The notes: generated by a model from the letters alone, not told the origin. 50,365 nt of DNA from an uncultured Oscillospiraceae bacterium (GCA_910587255.1 CAJUKT010000094.1:1-50365), one strand, 5' to 3'. Shown: positions 1-8,529, counted from the first letter of the stretch. A program made the numbers and translations.

Positions 1-1
1 A

Positions 2-602
2 GCCCTGATTTATCAGCTTGTTTCAGGCTTGACGGACGAAAACGGCAAGTATAATTATGCAAAGGCTGTACACCATTACCCGCCATTTTTCGACATATCC
101 TGTTCGGCGAAAAACTACAAAATCGCATCGGCGCTGACAACCTGAGTTTTATGACCGGCTCAATGAGCTGATCGACGATTTCAACCGCCAGCATAACTAC
201 ATGTGGCAGGCCAGCTGGAACGGCCACAGCGGCGGATATCTGGTGCTGTACCAGGGCGGGACCGAGCCTGGCAAGTACCGCTCCTACTGTACCAAGTGCG
301 GACAGAAAAATTATTCCTCGGTAGCAGAAACCGGAAAGCGGTGCGGGGTATGTAATGAAGAGACCCGTGTTGACTACATCAAACCGCCCATGCAGATTTT
401 TTCTTTTCCGGGGCGGGGCATTGATATGGACGAGGACTTTGAGGACTGGTCCCTCTATGAACTCCGGCAGCGGACAGAGCTGGTACAGGAATTTGACCGG
501 CTGGCCGATGACATTGTTGCTGAAGCTCTGTATATTGCCCAAAACCACTCGGTGGAGGAGCGGACCGTCTATATGCCCACTACCGAACTGGTACTGGCGT
601 AG
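2..602 (+). pseudogene. Frame-disrupted mobile-element gene with C-terminal zinc ribbon (5' end outside window)
   Basis: A reading frame open from base 2 stops at a TGA at 143-145. The next frame opens at about 138 and runs to the TAG at 600-602. The two halves read as one protein: the second begins with PEFYDRLNELIDDFN well before its first ATG (201), so the apparent start at 201 is probably internal. The second half carries two CxxC pairs (CTKC and CGVC) spaced like a small zinc ribbon, followed by an acidic helical tail. The function is not recognised. The break could be a real frameshift or an assembly error. The gene sits 9 bp upstream of the helicase gene and is probably in its operon. 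Confidence 0.55.
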
Positions 603-611
603 GAGGGTGAG

Positions 612-2789
612 ATGAAGTGTAAATTTTTCAGACTGATTTATCCCAAAAATGTCGAGGACGCCAAGAGCGGCAGTTACACCGTGGCGCTCTATGTGCCCTG
701 TGAGACTGTACTGGACAGCCAGGGAAACAAGCTGAGCAGTATCACTGTTGTGGGCTACTACCTGCCCATCATGGAACGGATGAAGGTGGACATGACCGGC
801 CGGTGGAAGAAGGATGCCAAATATGGGCTTCAGTTCATGATGGAGTCCTATGAGGATATCATCGAACCTGGCAAGAAGGGGATCGTTACCTATCTCGCCT
901 CCGGTTTGATCCGCGGTATTGGCAAAAAACTGGCTGAGCGCATTTACAATACCTTTGGCGACGATACCCTGGAGGTGCTGGACAACGACCCAGACCGTAT
1001 CCGAGAAGTGCCAGGCATCAGCAGCAAGCGCTGTGAACAGCTCCGCGACTCCTATATGGAGACCCGGAGTGCCCGGCGGATTATTACCCTGTTGGCTCCG
1101 TTGGATATCAATGCCGGGCAGGCCGTCCGATTGCAAAAGGATCTGGGCATCCGAGCGGAGGAACTGCTGAAGGAACGCCCCTATGAGGTGTTTGAACTGG
1201 GGCTGTTGTCTTTTGATGCAGCGGACCGGCTGGCAGAACGCCAGGGCATTCCCAAGACAGCCCCGGAACGGGTTGCCGCCGGGTTGCTCCACACATTGGA
1301 AGTGGCTGAGCAGAAGGGCCACCTATGCCTGAACAAAGAGCACTTTGTCCAGCAGGCGTTGGAGTTGCTACGTACGCCGGGCCTAAACCGCATGACGGTT
1401 GCCAACGCGGCGTTTGAGATGCTGAAAGCAGACCGGCTGGCCCTGTATCAGAGCCATGTTTACCGTCCAGTTATGGCGAAAGCTGAAGACGGTGTTGCCC
1501 AGTGTGTTCGAGAAATGCTCCAACGGAGCAGCCTGCCCTATATCGGCGACTTAGACGATGAGATTGACCAGCAGCAGGAGGAACTGGGCTTCACATTGGC
1601 GGAGGAGCAGCGGCAGGCGGTTAAGACCGCCCTCGCATCCCCAATCTGTATTATTTCCGGCGGCCCTGGTACTGGCAAGACATCCATTCAGCGTGTTTTT
1701 CTGAATATCTACCGTAAGGCGTTCCCGGATGCGGACATTATCTGCTGCGCACCCACAGGCCGTGCGGCCCGACGACTGGAGCAAAGCAGCGGCCTTCCCG
1801 CCTGCACGGTCCATAAAGCGCTGAACCTGACTGCCGGTGATACAAACACCCTGACCATGCCGGAGCAGGTAGACGCCGATCTGGTACTGGTAGACGAGAT
1901 CAGTATGCTGGATATGGCTATGACCTGGTATCTATTCCATGCGCTGCCACCCATGTGCCGGCTGGTATTGGTGGGAGATGCTGACCAGCTTCCTTCTGTA
2001 GGGCCGGGCGCGGTACTCAGTGAGCTGCTGCGCTGCGGCAGAATCCCGATGGTGATGTTGGACAAGGTGTTTCGCCAGAGCGAGGGCAGCATGATCGCCG
2101 AGAACGCCCGGCACATCCGTCATGGCGATACGGACCTCCAGTTTGACGGAGACTTCCAATTCTGGGGGTCCGCCGATATTCAGCAGTCCGCCGAATGGCT
2201 GGAGCGGTTGTATATGCAGGAGGTTCGCCGGTATGGCGTGGACAATGTTGCGCTGCTGACTCCGTTCCGTGCAAAGACCGAGACCGGCGTGCGAAGCATG
2301 AATGAGCGGCTGCGGACCCTGGTCAATCCACCGGGCGCAAATAAACCGGAGCTGTCCTTGGGGCAGCGGATCTTCCGGCTTGGTGACAAGGTCATGCAGA
2401 CCAAGAACCGGGAAGAGGTCAGCAACGGAGACATCGGCTATATCCGCAGAATTGAACGGGATGATGATGGGTTCCTGGTGGAGGTGGATTTCCATGATGA
2501 CCGCATTGTGGCCTATGAGGACAATGAAAGTCTGAGCCATTTGGATCTCGCCTACGCCACCACCATTCATAAGTCCCAGGGCGGCCAGTATGACTCGGTG
2601 CTGCTCAGTATCCAGAATTGCCATGGCCGTATGCTCAAGCGCCCTCTGGTCTATACCGGCCTTACCCGAGCCAGATGCAGAGCGCAGATTGTTGGTGACT
2701 GGCAAGCGGTCATCCGAGCCATCCAGACGACGGATACGGAGCGACGCAACACCCTGCTGGCCGCCCGTATTATCCAAACGGCAACATAG
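612..2789 (+). CDS. RecD2-like SF1B DNA helicase
   Basis: A 725-residue ATP-dependent DNA helicase of the RecD2/TraA type. After an N-terminal OB-like region, helix-hairpin-helix segments (about residues 88-150, with GLIRGIGKKLA and REVPGISSKR) precede the motor. Motor motifs are complete: Walker A GGPGTGKTS (about 350), DEISMLD (428), GDADQLPSVGPG (455), a TTIHKSQG segment, and YTGLTRAR (681). The length suits RecD2 rather than the RecBCD RecD subunit. The start has a strong GGAGGGTGAG ribosome site. On this element it probably serves element replication or transfer processing, because it lies with a primase and a recombination-like protein. Chromosomal recD2 is normally found in a core context, so this is an element-borne paralogue. 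Confidence 0.88.
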   Translation: MKCKFFRLIYPKNVEDAKSGSYTVALYVPCETVLDSQGNKLSSITVVGYYLPIMERMKVDMTGRWKKDAKYGLQFMMESYEDIIEPGKKGIVTYLASGLIRGIGKKLAERIYNTFGDDTLEVLDNDPDRIREVPGISSKRCEQLRDSYMETRSARRIITLLAPLDINAGQAVRLQKDLGIRAEELLKERPYEVFELGLLSFDAADRLAERQGIPKTAPERVAAGLLHTLEVAEQKGHLCLNKEHFVQQALELLRTPGLNRMTVANAAFEMLKADRLALYQSHVYRPVMAKAEDGVAQCVREMLQRSSLPYIGDLDDEIDQQQEELGFTLAEEQRQAVKTALASPICIISGGPGTGKTSIQRVFLNIYRKAFPDADIICCAPTGRAARRLEQSSGLPACTVHKALNLTAGDTNTLTMPEQVDADLVLVDEISMLDMAMTWYLFHALPPMCRLVLVGDADQLPSVGPGAVLSELLRCGRIPMVMLDKVFRQSEGSMIAENARHIRHGDTDLQFDGDFQFWGSADIQQSAEWLERLYMQEVRRYGVDNVALLTPFRAKTETGVRSMNERLRTLVNPPGANKPELSLGQRIFRLGDKVMQTKNREEVSNGDIGYIRRIERDDDGFLVEVDFHDDRIVAYEDNESLSHLDLAYATTIHKSQGGQYDSVLLSIQNCHGRMLKRPLVYTGLTRARCRAQIVGDWQAVIRAIQTTDTERRNTLLAARIIQTAT

Positions 2790-2807
2790 TGAAGGGAGGA
2801 AACAAAT

Positions 2808-3281
2808 ATGGCCACTGTTCTTGAAAACTACTATAATCTCCGCAGCGAGGTAGACCAGCGCATCGCGCAGGGCGGTGCGCCGTCCGATGCAATCTGGTGG
2901 CACGGTGAGATCGTGTACCGGATCGGCGTGCTGGAGACCTGCCAGATGTTCTGCAGGACGGCTTCGGTCACCATGGAGGCCCAGTTTTTGCAGGGACACT
3001 ATAAAATGCTGGACGCCTATGTGCAGTGCCTCGCCCTGGAACGCCGTTATGGGCCTAACCGCGGACCTGACACGCAGAAGGAACGGGATGCTGCCCAGAA
3101 CAATCTGGGGCGGGTGATTGAAGATTACCGCAAGCGTTTTTCCAGCTTTGCGCCGTCCGCTCCGGAAAGCTACAGCCGGGAGATTGGCAGAGTGATTCAG
3201 ACGCTGCTTCCCGCATGGCTTCAGTTCCGAAACACATTTGTACCCATTAAAAAGAAGGAAAAGGAGGCGCCTGCGTCATGA
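2808..3281 (+). CDS. Hypothetical helical protein of the element
   Basis: A 157-residue protein that I do not recognise. It is predicted to be mostly alpha-helical, with charged and aromatic residues and no signal peptide or membrane segment, and it ends in a lysine-rich tail (PIKKKEKEAPAS). The ribosome site GGGAGGAAACAAAT precedes the ATG. Its stop overlaps the next start by four bases (ATGA), so the two are probably translationally coupled. Its position between the helicase and the ExoX-C-like protein suggests an accessory role in element DNA metabolism, which is only context. Confidence 0.75.
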   Translation: MATVLENYYNLRSEVDQRIAQGGAPSDAIWWHGEIVYRIGVLETCQMFCRTASVTMEAQFLQGHYKMLDAYVQCLALERRYGPNRGPDTQKERDAAQNNLGRVIEDYRKRFSSFAPSAPESYSREIGRVIQTLLPAWLQFRNTFVPIKKKEKEAPAS

Positions 3282-4021
3282 CTACGGACAACACACAAGC
3301 AAAGCAGACGGCCATGGAGGCCTTGCAGAAGATCAACGCTGTGGAGGGCTTCGATCCCTCTGCACTGGCGGTGGAGTATACCGACCTGAACAGCGCCAAT
3401 AGTGGTGAAAAAAGGCTGCGGCTTCCGGTTATGGTCCAGATCGGCTGGTTCCGGCTGAAATATCCGGAGGGGCGTATCGCGGTTTCCGTTACGGCGGGGA
3501 AGGACTGTTTTGTGGCGACAGCCCGGGTCTATCCCCACTATTCCGCACCGGTGGATCAGTTTCTGGCCGAGGCGACTGCCTCCAGAGGTTATCTACCCGA
3601 TAAACCTACTGTCTCACCCAGAGAGTGGGCGCAGACCGCTGCGGTGGGTATTGCCCTGCGTAATGCAGGCTTTGGCCTCCAGTTTGGGGCCGCCGGTGAT
3701 TCCTTTGATGCACCGGCTGTGGACGAACTGGGCGGTATTATGTGGAGCGGCAATCCTGTGGATGCCTCCATTGGGAGCGCCCCGCCTGCCGCACCTGCCG
3801 CTCAGGCAGCCCCGAAGCCGCAGGAACCTGAGTTGTCGCCTTTTGAGCAGGCACTGAGGGTTTCGTGCCCGATTGCCAAGTACAGCGGGAAAACGCTGGG
3901 GGAGGTTATGCAGATCGATCCGAAAGCGCTGTATTGGGTTGCCACCAAGTTTACCGGCAATGCCGAAATTGTGGCTGCAGCCAAGCTGATCTGTGACGAG
4001 GCGGTTAAAACTACTGCTTGA
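3278..4021 (+). CDS. Possible single-strand annealing protein with ExoX-like C-terminal domain
   Basis: 247 residues. The N-terminal ~150 residues contain a conserved-looking core (VMVQIGWFRLKYPEG, FVATARVY, then EWAQTAAVGIALRNAGFG). The last segment resembles the E-x-A-x-T-A-x-G-x-A-L signature of Rad52/Erf-type annealing proteins. A Pro/Ala linker (about 168-188) leads to a C-terminal segment CPIAKYSGKTLGEVMQIDP, which resembles the small ExoX-type C-terminal domain (a G-K-Y-x-G-K-T-L-x-E core). A role in annealing or repair of element DNA is inferred, and no catalytic nuclease residues are visible. It overlaps the preceding gene by ATGA. An alternative is a DNA-binding accessory protein of unknown role. 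Confidence 0.5.
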   Translation: MTTDNTQAKQTAMEALQKINAVEGFDPSALAVEYTDLNSANSGEKRLRLPVMVQIGWFRLKYPEGRIAVSVTAGKDCFVATARVYPHYSAPVDQFLAEATASRGYLPDKPTVSPREWAQTAAVGIALRNAGFGLQFGAAGDSFDAPAVDELGGIMWSGNPVDASIGSAPPAAPAAQAAPKPQEPELSPFEQALRVSCPIAKYSGKTLGEVMQIDPKALYWVATKFTGNAEIVAAAKLICDEAVKTTA

Positions 4022-4028
4022 ATGAAAA

Positions 4029-4053
4029 GGGGGCCGGTTTTGTACCGGCCCCC
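4029..4053 (+). promoter_or_regulatory. Perfect 10-bp intergenic hairpin
   Basis: GGGGGCCGGT and ACCGGCCCCC form a perfect 10-bp stem with a 5-base loop, starting 7 bases after the upstream stop codon and ending 14 bases before the next start. No T-tract follows, so it is more likely an RNA-stabilising or processing hairpin, or a leaky attenuator, than a full terminator. Confidence 0.5.
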
Positions 4054-4067
4054 GGAAAGGAAAAGGC

Positions 4068-4403
4068 ATGAAGCAAATCATTCGCCCGATTTTCTGTGTC
4101 ATGGGCATTGCAGGTGTCGTGGCTATCTGGCTGTGGATGATGATTTCGGCGTACAAACCGACCCCATATCCGGTATCCTACTACACACCGGACTATGTGG
4201 AATCTTATACTGTGGGGAGCTTTGACCAGCTCCGAATCTGCAAGGTTTACTATCTAGCCCCGGAAGATACCACTGACCGCATTTCCACGGAAGATTTTCA
4301 GGTGTATGGACGTTGTTTTTCGCTGTTGGAGCTGACAAAGGCGAGCTGTGACAAGACGGATATCTACATGGCAGTTTTCCAGGAAACAAGGTCTTCCTCG
4401 TGA
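4068..4403 (+). CDS. Small single-pass membrane protein
   Basis: A 111-residue protein with one N-terminal transmembrane helix (about residues 7-27, IRPIFCVMGIAGVVAIWLWM) and a short, moderately conserved-looking soluble tail rich in Tyr and Asp/Glu. The family is unrecognised. The start is supported by GGAAAGGAAAAGGC upstream. It could be a signal-anchored extracytoplasmic protein of the element. A competing frame at 4022-4225 overlaps it, but has no ribosome site and an unlikely composition. Confidence 0.6.
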   Translation: MKQIIRPIFCVMGIAGVVAIWLWMMISAYKPTPYPVSYYTPDYVESYTVGSFDQLRICKVYYLAPEDTTDRISTEDFQVYGRCFSLLELTKASCDKTDIYMAVFQETRSSS

Positions 4404-4468
4404 GTTATGGTCGATAAAGCAATCGGCTCGGCGCTGTGTAAAGCGCAGAGGAAAGGGGGGAACCGCAA

Positions 4469-5572
4469 ATGGAACTGCGCTTTCAGATGAATGACATTCT
4501 GCCGCTGCTTCCGATTCCACAGCCGCCCATAGGAAGGAGTTCCTATAATATCCCCTGTCCGGTCTGTGACCATGCAGGATCAAGAAAGCGGCATCTTAAT
4601 ATCAACCTCAAGCGCAATGTGTTCCGATGCCCCAAATGCGGCCAGTTTGAAGGCGGTGTCTTTGACCTCTACGCCTACTATACTGGTGTATCTCGGGATA
4701 AAGTGCGCCAGGATCTAATGGATCGGCTGGGCAACGGAGAAAGCCATTATTCCAGCAAATCAGGCGGGAAGAAGAAGGCACTGTCCAGGCCAAAACCTGT
4801 AGAGATGCCACAGGCCCCGCTGGTTGGTATCGAAACAAGGGACCGCGTTTACCGGGCACTTCTAAGCAAACTGACACTTGCCTCGGATCACCGGGACAAC
4901 CTGCGGGGGCGCGGTCTGACTAACGAGGAGATCGACCGGCTGGGGTATCGTACAACGCCGCTGGTAGGCTTTCCTGCGTTGGCGAAGGCGTTGATTGCGG
5001 AAGGGCATGAACTGTTTGGAGTCCCTGGTTTTTATCGGGACGAGGATGGGCGCTGGACAATGGCGATCTACATGCGGGGTATTATGATCCCATGCCGGGA
5101 TCGGTTTGGCCGCATTCAGAGCATCCACATTCGCCTAGACAAAAAGATGAAAAAGGGCGGGAAGTTTCTTGCCTTTTCCAGTATAGATAAAAAGGACGGT
5201 GTGGGTGCTGAAAACTGGTGTCATATGGCCGGCTCTGTTCAGGAGTGTGTCTATTTGATCGAAGGTTATATGAAAGCGGACATCGTCCATTTCTTCACGG
5301 GACAAACAGTTCTGGCTATCCCCGGCGTTACCTCCCTCCACTATCTGGAGAAGACGCTGAAAAAACTGACGGAGCTGGGGGTTCGCCATGTAATGACCTG
5401 CTTCGATATGGATTATCTAAAAAACTGGCATGTAGAGGCGGCCTATAGCAATCTGATACAGCTTTTGAGTGGGCTGCCGCTGACCTTTGGTACCTACCTG
5501 TGGTCGCCGGACCACAATGGATTGGATGACTTCATCTGGGAGTTTTTCATGGAGAAGCGTCCTCTGGACTGA
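4469..5572 (+). CDS. Element-encoded primase (zinc ribbon plus Toprim)
   Basis: A 367-residue DnaG-like primase. The N-terminal zinc ribbon has four cysteines (C30, C33, C54, C57), with the second pair inside FRCPKCGQFEGGVFDLYAYY, the typical primase zinc-ribbon ending. The Toprim half shows the catalytic glutamate in LIEGYMKAD (E265) and an acidic D-x-D in CFDMDYLKN (D313, D315). It is shorter than chromosomal DnaG (about 600 residues) and lacks a helicase-interaction domain, as is usual for plasmid or ICE primases. It probably primes replication of the element. A GGGGGG-rich ribosome site precedes the ATG, and an intrinsic terminator follows, closing the operon. Confidence 0.85.
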   Translation: MELRFQMNDILPLLPIPQPPIGRSSYNIPCPVCDHAGSRKRHLNINLKRNVFRCPKCGQFEGGVFDLYAYYTGVSRDKVRQDLMDRLGNGESHYSSKSGGKKKALSRPKPVEMPQAPLVGIETRDRVYRALLSKLTLASDHRDNLRGRGLTNEEIDRLGYRTTPLVGFPALAKALIAEGHELFGVPGFYRDEDGRWTMAIYMRGIMIPCRDRFGRIQSIHIRLDKKMKKGGKFLAFSSIDKKDGVGAENWCHMAGSVQECVYLIEGYMKADIVHFFTGQTVLAIPGVTSLHYLEKTLKKLTELGVRHVMTCFDMDYLKNWHVEAAYSNLIQLLSGLPLTFGTYLWSPDHNGLDDFIWEFFMEKRPLD

Positions 5573-5587
5573 TAGTATCCGATAGTT

Positions 5588-5619
5588 AAGGAGCGGGACA
5601 AGCGTCTCGCTCCTTCTTT
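5588..5619 (+). terminator. Intrinsic terminator after the primase gene
   Basis: A 12-bp stem (AAGGAGCGGGAC / GTCTCGCTCCTT, one G-U pair) with a 4-base loop, followed by a short T-rich run (CTTTA). It lies 16 bases after the primase stop. Confidence 0.7.
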
Positions 5620-5668
5620 ATCCAGTTTGTGATTACATGTTTACTTTAGATTTCGATGCGTTTCAATC

Positions 5669-6598
5669 CTATGCCTCGCTACTGTCAATATCATTCCAGC
5701 ACAAACGATCCAAATTACCGCATAATTTTTCGTAACCTGCAACCAATGCCATTTGCTTATCGCTTAATTCTAAGGCAGATAGGAACTTATAGACAGAATC
5801 ATATCGATCCATCCAGTTATCCCAAGCTGTAGTTTTTTCTTCATATGTTGCTTTAGTAGTAACATCAGCAAGTGAAAGATAAGAAAACAACATCATAATT
5901 GCGATGACAATATAAAAATTAAGTTTCTGATTTCCAAATGTATAATCATATACGGCTTGAATGCCATCAGAATCTGATAAAATTTCACCATATAACCCAG
6001 TAATATCGGGATGCAGTAGATGCCCAAGTTCATGGGAGAGTATAAATACGGTTTGAATCTGTTGCAACATCATTAGTAATTGGTATTGTTCTTTTTTGAA
6101 CGCAGAAAGCGGGTAAAGTGAAGAGAAAAGGTTTACACTCTGGTTGTATCGGAACTTGTTCAGATAGGCTGCCAAAACAGCACTCGAATCATTAAAATGT
6201 TCATCATAGCTGCTGGAACAAAGAGCATTTGTGTTAAGTAAGTCAATGAACTTTATTAAAGGCCACCCTAAAACAATAAATACTTCATCATTTACTGTAT
6301 CATTTTTAAGGGAAAGTTCACCGGTAACAATGACGTGATAATTTTTCCCTTTGATGGCCTCAAATCTGTTTGCCCTTGACATGATATTTTTGACAATAAA
6401 GGTATAGCAAGATTCAATTTCGGAATATGGCGTACGTTGATGAAGTTCACGAATAAATTCCTCATTAAAAATTTTGCGTTCCATCAATGAATTTATCCGA
6501 GTAGCCCGTTCTACAGAAAATGCTACATCTTGCTCAGTCCTTTTTCCATCCAAAATTACTTTTTCGGAATAAAGAATTTCAATGAGATCCGTTTCCAT
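5669..6598 (-). CDS. HELGH metallopeptidase-like effector candidate
   Basis: A 309-residue zincin-like protein. It carries the zinc-peptidase motif H-E-L-G-H (H189-H193, in FILSHELGHLLHPD), with acidic candidates for a third ligand at D209/D211 (SDSDG). A hydrophobic segment (about 227-243) follows, and the N-terminal ~170 residues match nothing I know. The ATG at 6598 is chosen because GGAAGGGA lies about 8 bases upstream; a longer frame would need a TTG. It overlaps the end of the upstream EACC1-like gene by 20 bases, so the pair is coupled. The DNA is clearly AT-richer than the surrounding element and in the opposite orientation, pointing to separately acquired cargo. Whether it cleaves protein is unproven. 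Confidence 0.7.
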   Translation of the reverse strand: METDLIEILYSEKVILDGKRTEQDVAFSVERATRINSLMERKIFNEEFIRELHQRTPYSEIESCYTFIVKNIMSRANRFEAIKGKNYHVIVTGELSLKNDTVNDEVFIVLGWPLIKFIDLLNTNALCSSSYDEHFNDSSAVLAAYLNKFRYNQSVNLFSSLYPLSAFKKEQYQLLMMLQQIQTVFILSHELGHLLHPDITGLYGEILSDSDGIQAVYDYTFGNQKLNFYIVIAIMMLFSYLSLADVTTKATYEEKTTAWDNWMDRYDSVYKFLSALELSDKQMALVAGYEKLCGNLDRLCWNDIDSSEA

Positions 6599-6923
6599 CC
6601 GGCAAATCCCTTCCACTTTTAGAAAACAGTTCTTCAATTTCTTTGATTTCGTTCATAGAATAGCCTTTATAGGTGTGCTCTTCACTACCGATTTTAATTG
6701 TAAGTGATTTGTTGCTATTCCGTTCAAGGTAATTCTTAATTACACTAGCTATGGTTGTTATAATGCCTGGAGCAGCGGCAACGATTGCGACAATTATCTC
6801 CGTAGAGCCTAACAGACCAACAGATTTGACAATATTGATGTCGCAATCGTTTGATAACTGCTTTTTTAACTCTACAGACAGATCTTCATTCGTATCTGTC
6901 AAAGCAAATTTCAAAACATACAT
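6579..6923 (-). CDS. Small EACC1-like partner protein
   Basis: 114 residues from the ATG at 6923, which has GGAGG eight bases upstream; an in-frame TTG further upstream lacks this support. The layout is a short first strand (YVLKFALTDTNEDLS), a helix, a hydrophobic core (LLGSTEIIVAIVAAAPGI to about residue 66), then NSNKSLTIKIGSEEHTYKGY, a beta hairpin, and a terminal helix. This order matches the effector-associated constant component (EACC1) fold, which accompanies variable effectors such as peptidases in predicted bacterial conflict systems. The match is by pattern only. The hydrophobic stretch could alternatively be a membrane helix. Confidence 0.55.
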   Translation of the reverse strand: MYVLKFALTDTNEDLSVELKKQLSNDCDINIVKSVGLLGSTEIIVAIVAAAPGIITTIASVIKNYLERNSNKSLTIKIGSEEHTYKGYSMNEIKEIEELFSKSGRDLPDGNGSH

Positions 6924-7179
6924 TATCTCGTCCTCCAGTTTTTGGTACATTAATGCTGCGTTAAATTTGTTGAAGAAAAGAAACGGGAGAGTGGACAAGC
7001 AAAAAACTTTGGCTTATTATACCAGAATCCATTACTTTCTGCAACGGGAAAATGTCAATTCTCTTTACAAGTAACATAGATCACTCAGCAATTAAACTTT
7101 TCTACAAATGCTCATTTTTGTTGCAAATGCGTATAAGTCGCCGTGTAATAAGACATCTGAATGAATAGGAGTGACCATT
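6924..7179. other. Divergent intergenic region between the cargo cassette and parM
   Basis: An AT-rich region separating two divergent units, so it must hold both promoters. No clear consensus promoter was found. CAAATGC occurs twice (7105-7111 and 7124-7130), 19 bp apart. These could be part of a ParR-binding centromere, which usually lies upstream of parM, but two copies are too few to claim it. Confidence 0.3.
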
Positions 7180-8121
7180 ATGCTATTTGCAATCGACCAT
7201 GGCAATTCCGCCATCAAGACCCCGAGCTTTGTCTTTACCTCTGGGCTGACGGATTATCCGGTGAAGCCCCCGGTGGAGACAGATGTGCTGGAGTTCGGCG
7301 GCACATTCTGGACGCTGTCCGGTGAGCGAATCCCCTATATGCGGGACAAGACTAAGGACGAGCGTTTCTTTATCCTCAGCCTGTTTGCCATCGCCAAGGA
7401 GCTACGGCAGCGCGAGGCCCTGCAGCCTATGGTGGAAGCGGAATTGGCCATCGGACTGCCCCCAGAACACTATGAGCTGAGGAATCGTTTTGCGGAGTAT
7501 TTTAAGCGGGGGACAGTACAATTTAAGTTTAACGATACTGCCATTAGCCTGATGATCCGTCAGGTGCTGGTCTACCCGCAGGCTTATGCCGCTGTGGTAC
7601 CCCAGGCTCAGATCATCCAGCAGAACCCCCGTACCTTTGTGGTGGATATTGGCGGGTTCACCACTGATGTGCTTCTGCTGCGTGGTGTCCAGCCGGATAT
7701 GCAGTTCTGCCGCAGTCTGGAGATGGGCGCCATCCCTATGGCAAACGGAATTATTGGCAGGGTCAGCGCCCTTCACGACATCAAGATTGATGACGACCAT
7801 ATTGCCGATGTCATTCAGGGGCGTCCCACCATCCTGCCTGATGATGTACAGGAGACCATTCGGGCCACAGTGAAAAGCTATGCTGCCGGTATCCTGGACA
7901 AGCTGCGGGAACTGCAGGTGGATTTGCGGGCGACTCCCGCCATCTTCACCGGCGGCGGTGCGGCGCTGTTTCGGACTTTCATTGAAACGTCCAGCCAAGT
8001 GGCGAAGGCGGAATTTGTTGCCGATCCGAAAGCCAATGCTGTGGGATTTGGGATGCTGGCCACCGCCCAGCTGCGTCAAATGCAGGCACAGAAGGTCGGT
8101 GAAGGCTTTGCGCAGGGATGA
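7180..8121 (+). CDS. ParM/Alp-type actin-like partition protein
   Basis: A 313-residue actin-fold ATPase of the ParM/StbA family. The phosphate-1 loop is AIDHGNSAIKT at the N-terminus, phosphate-2 is VVDIGGFTTDVLLL, and the adenosine loop is IFTGGGAALF. Such proteins polymerise into filaments that push replicated plasmid copies apart. The ATG at 7180 is preferred over the GTG at 7171, because AGGAG ends 8 bases before it. The 3' end overlaps the small downstream gene, as in parMR operons. Its presence implies the element spends time as an extrachromosomal, segregated replicon. Confidence 0.85.
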   Translation: MLFAIDHGNSAIKTPSFVFTSGLTDYPVKPPVETDVLEFGGTFWTLSGERIPYMRDKTKDERFFILSLFAIAKELRQREALQPMVEAELAIGLPPEHYELRNRFAEYFKRGTVQFKFNDTAISLMIRQVLVYPQAYAAVVPQAQIIQQNPRTFVVDIGGFTTDVLLLRGVQPDMQFCRSLEMGAIPMANGIIGRVSALHDIKIDDDHIADVIQGRPTILPDDVQETIRATVKSYAAGILDKLRELQVDLRATPAIFTGGGAALFRTFIETSSQVAKAEFVADPKANAVGFGMLATAQLRQMQAQKVGEGFAQG

Positions 8122-8488
8122 CAGGTTCCGGTTTTCCCTCCAGTGGAGTGCCGATACGGAAGAAAAGGCAAAGGTAGGCGCTCTTTTAGAGCGGTTGGGG
8201 AACAAGAAAAGCGATTTCATCGTCCTGGCCGTCGTTGAATACCTTCAGCGGCATCCGGAAATGGAGATGCCTGGCGCAAAAATCAAAATTACCTACCAGC
8301 CACTGCATACGAAGGAGCAGCTTCTGGCGATGGTCCGGGACATGGTGAAAACTTCGGTGGGAGAATTTCTGTCAGGAAATACGGTTGCTTCAACACAGAG
8401 AAGCCAGCCCCCGGAAATGCCGCTTGGCCCCAGTGAGCAGGACATTGACGCTATGGTAGCAAGCCTCAAACTATTTGACCAATCATAA
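8099..8488 (+). CDS. ParR-like partition adaptor
   Basis: About 129 residues, starting at a GTG (8099) inside the end of parM (23-base overlap), with AGAAGG just upstream. A TTG at 8108 is an alternative start. The N-terminus RFRFSLQWSADTEEKA followed by helices (VGALLERLGNKKSDFIVLAVVEYL) has the beta-strand/two-helix look of a ribbon-helix-helix DNA-binding domain, as in ParR. The C-terminal part is low complexity and ends in a short helix (DIDAMVASLKLF), which could contact ParM. Position directly after parM is the strongest argument. A perfect terminator follows. Confidence 0.7.
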   Translation: MKALRRDDRFRFSLQWSADTEEKAKVGALLERLGNKKSDFIVLAVVEYLQRHPEMEMPGAKIKITYQPLHTKEQLLAMVRDMVKTSVGEFLSGNTVASTQRSQPPEMPLGPSEQDIDAMVASLKLFDQS

Positions 8489-8490
8489 CG

Positions 8491-8529
8491 AATGCCTCAC
8501 AGCCCCTGTACGGGCTGTGAGGCATTTTT
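8491..8529 (+). terminator. Terminator of the parMR-like operon
   Basis: A perfect 15-bp stem (AATGCCTCACAGCCC / GGGCTGTGAGGCATT) with a 6-base loop and a run of five T. It begins 3 bases after the upstream stop. Confidence 0.9.

Noticed and set aside
6751..7074. A 107-codon plus-strand frame opposite the EACC1-like gene
   Set aside because: Antisense to a gene with a strong ribosome site; no ribosome site of its own.
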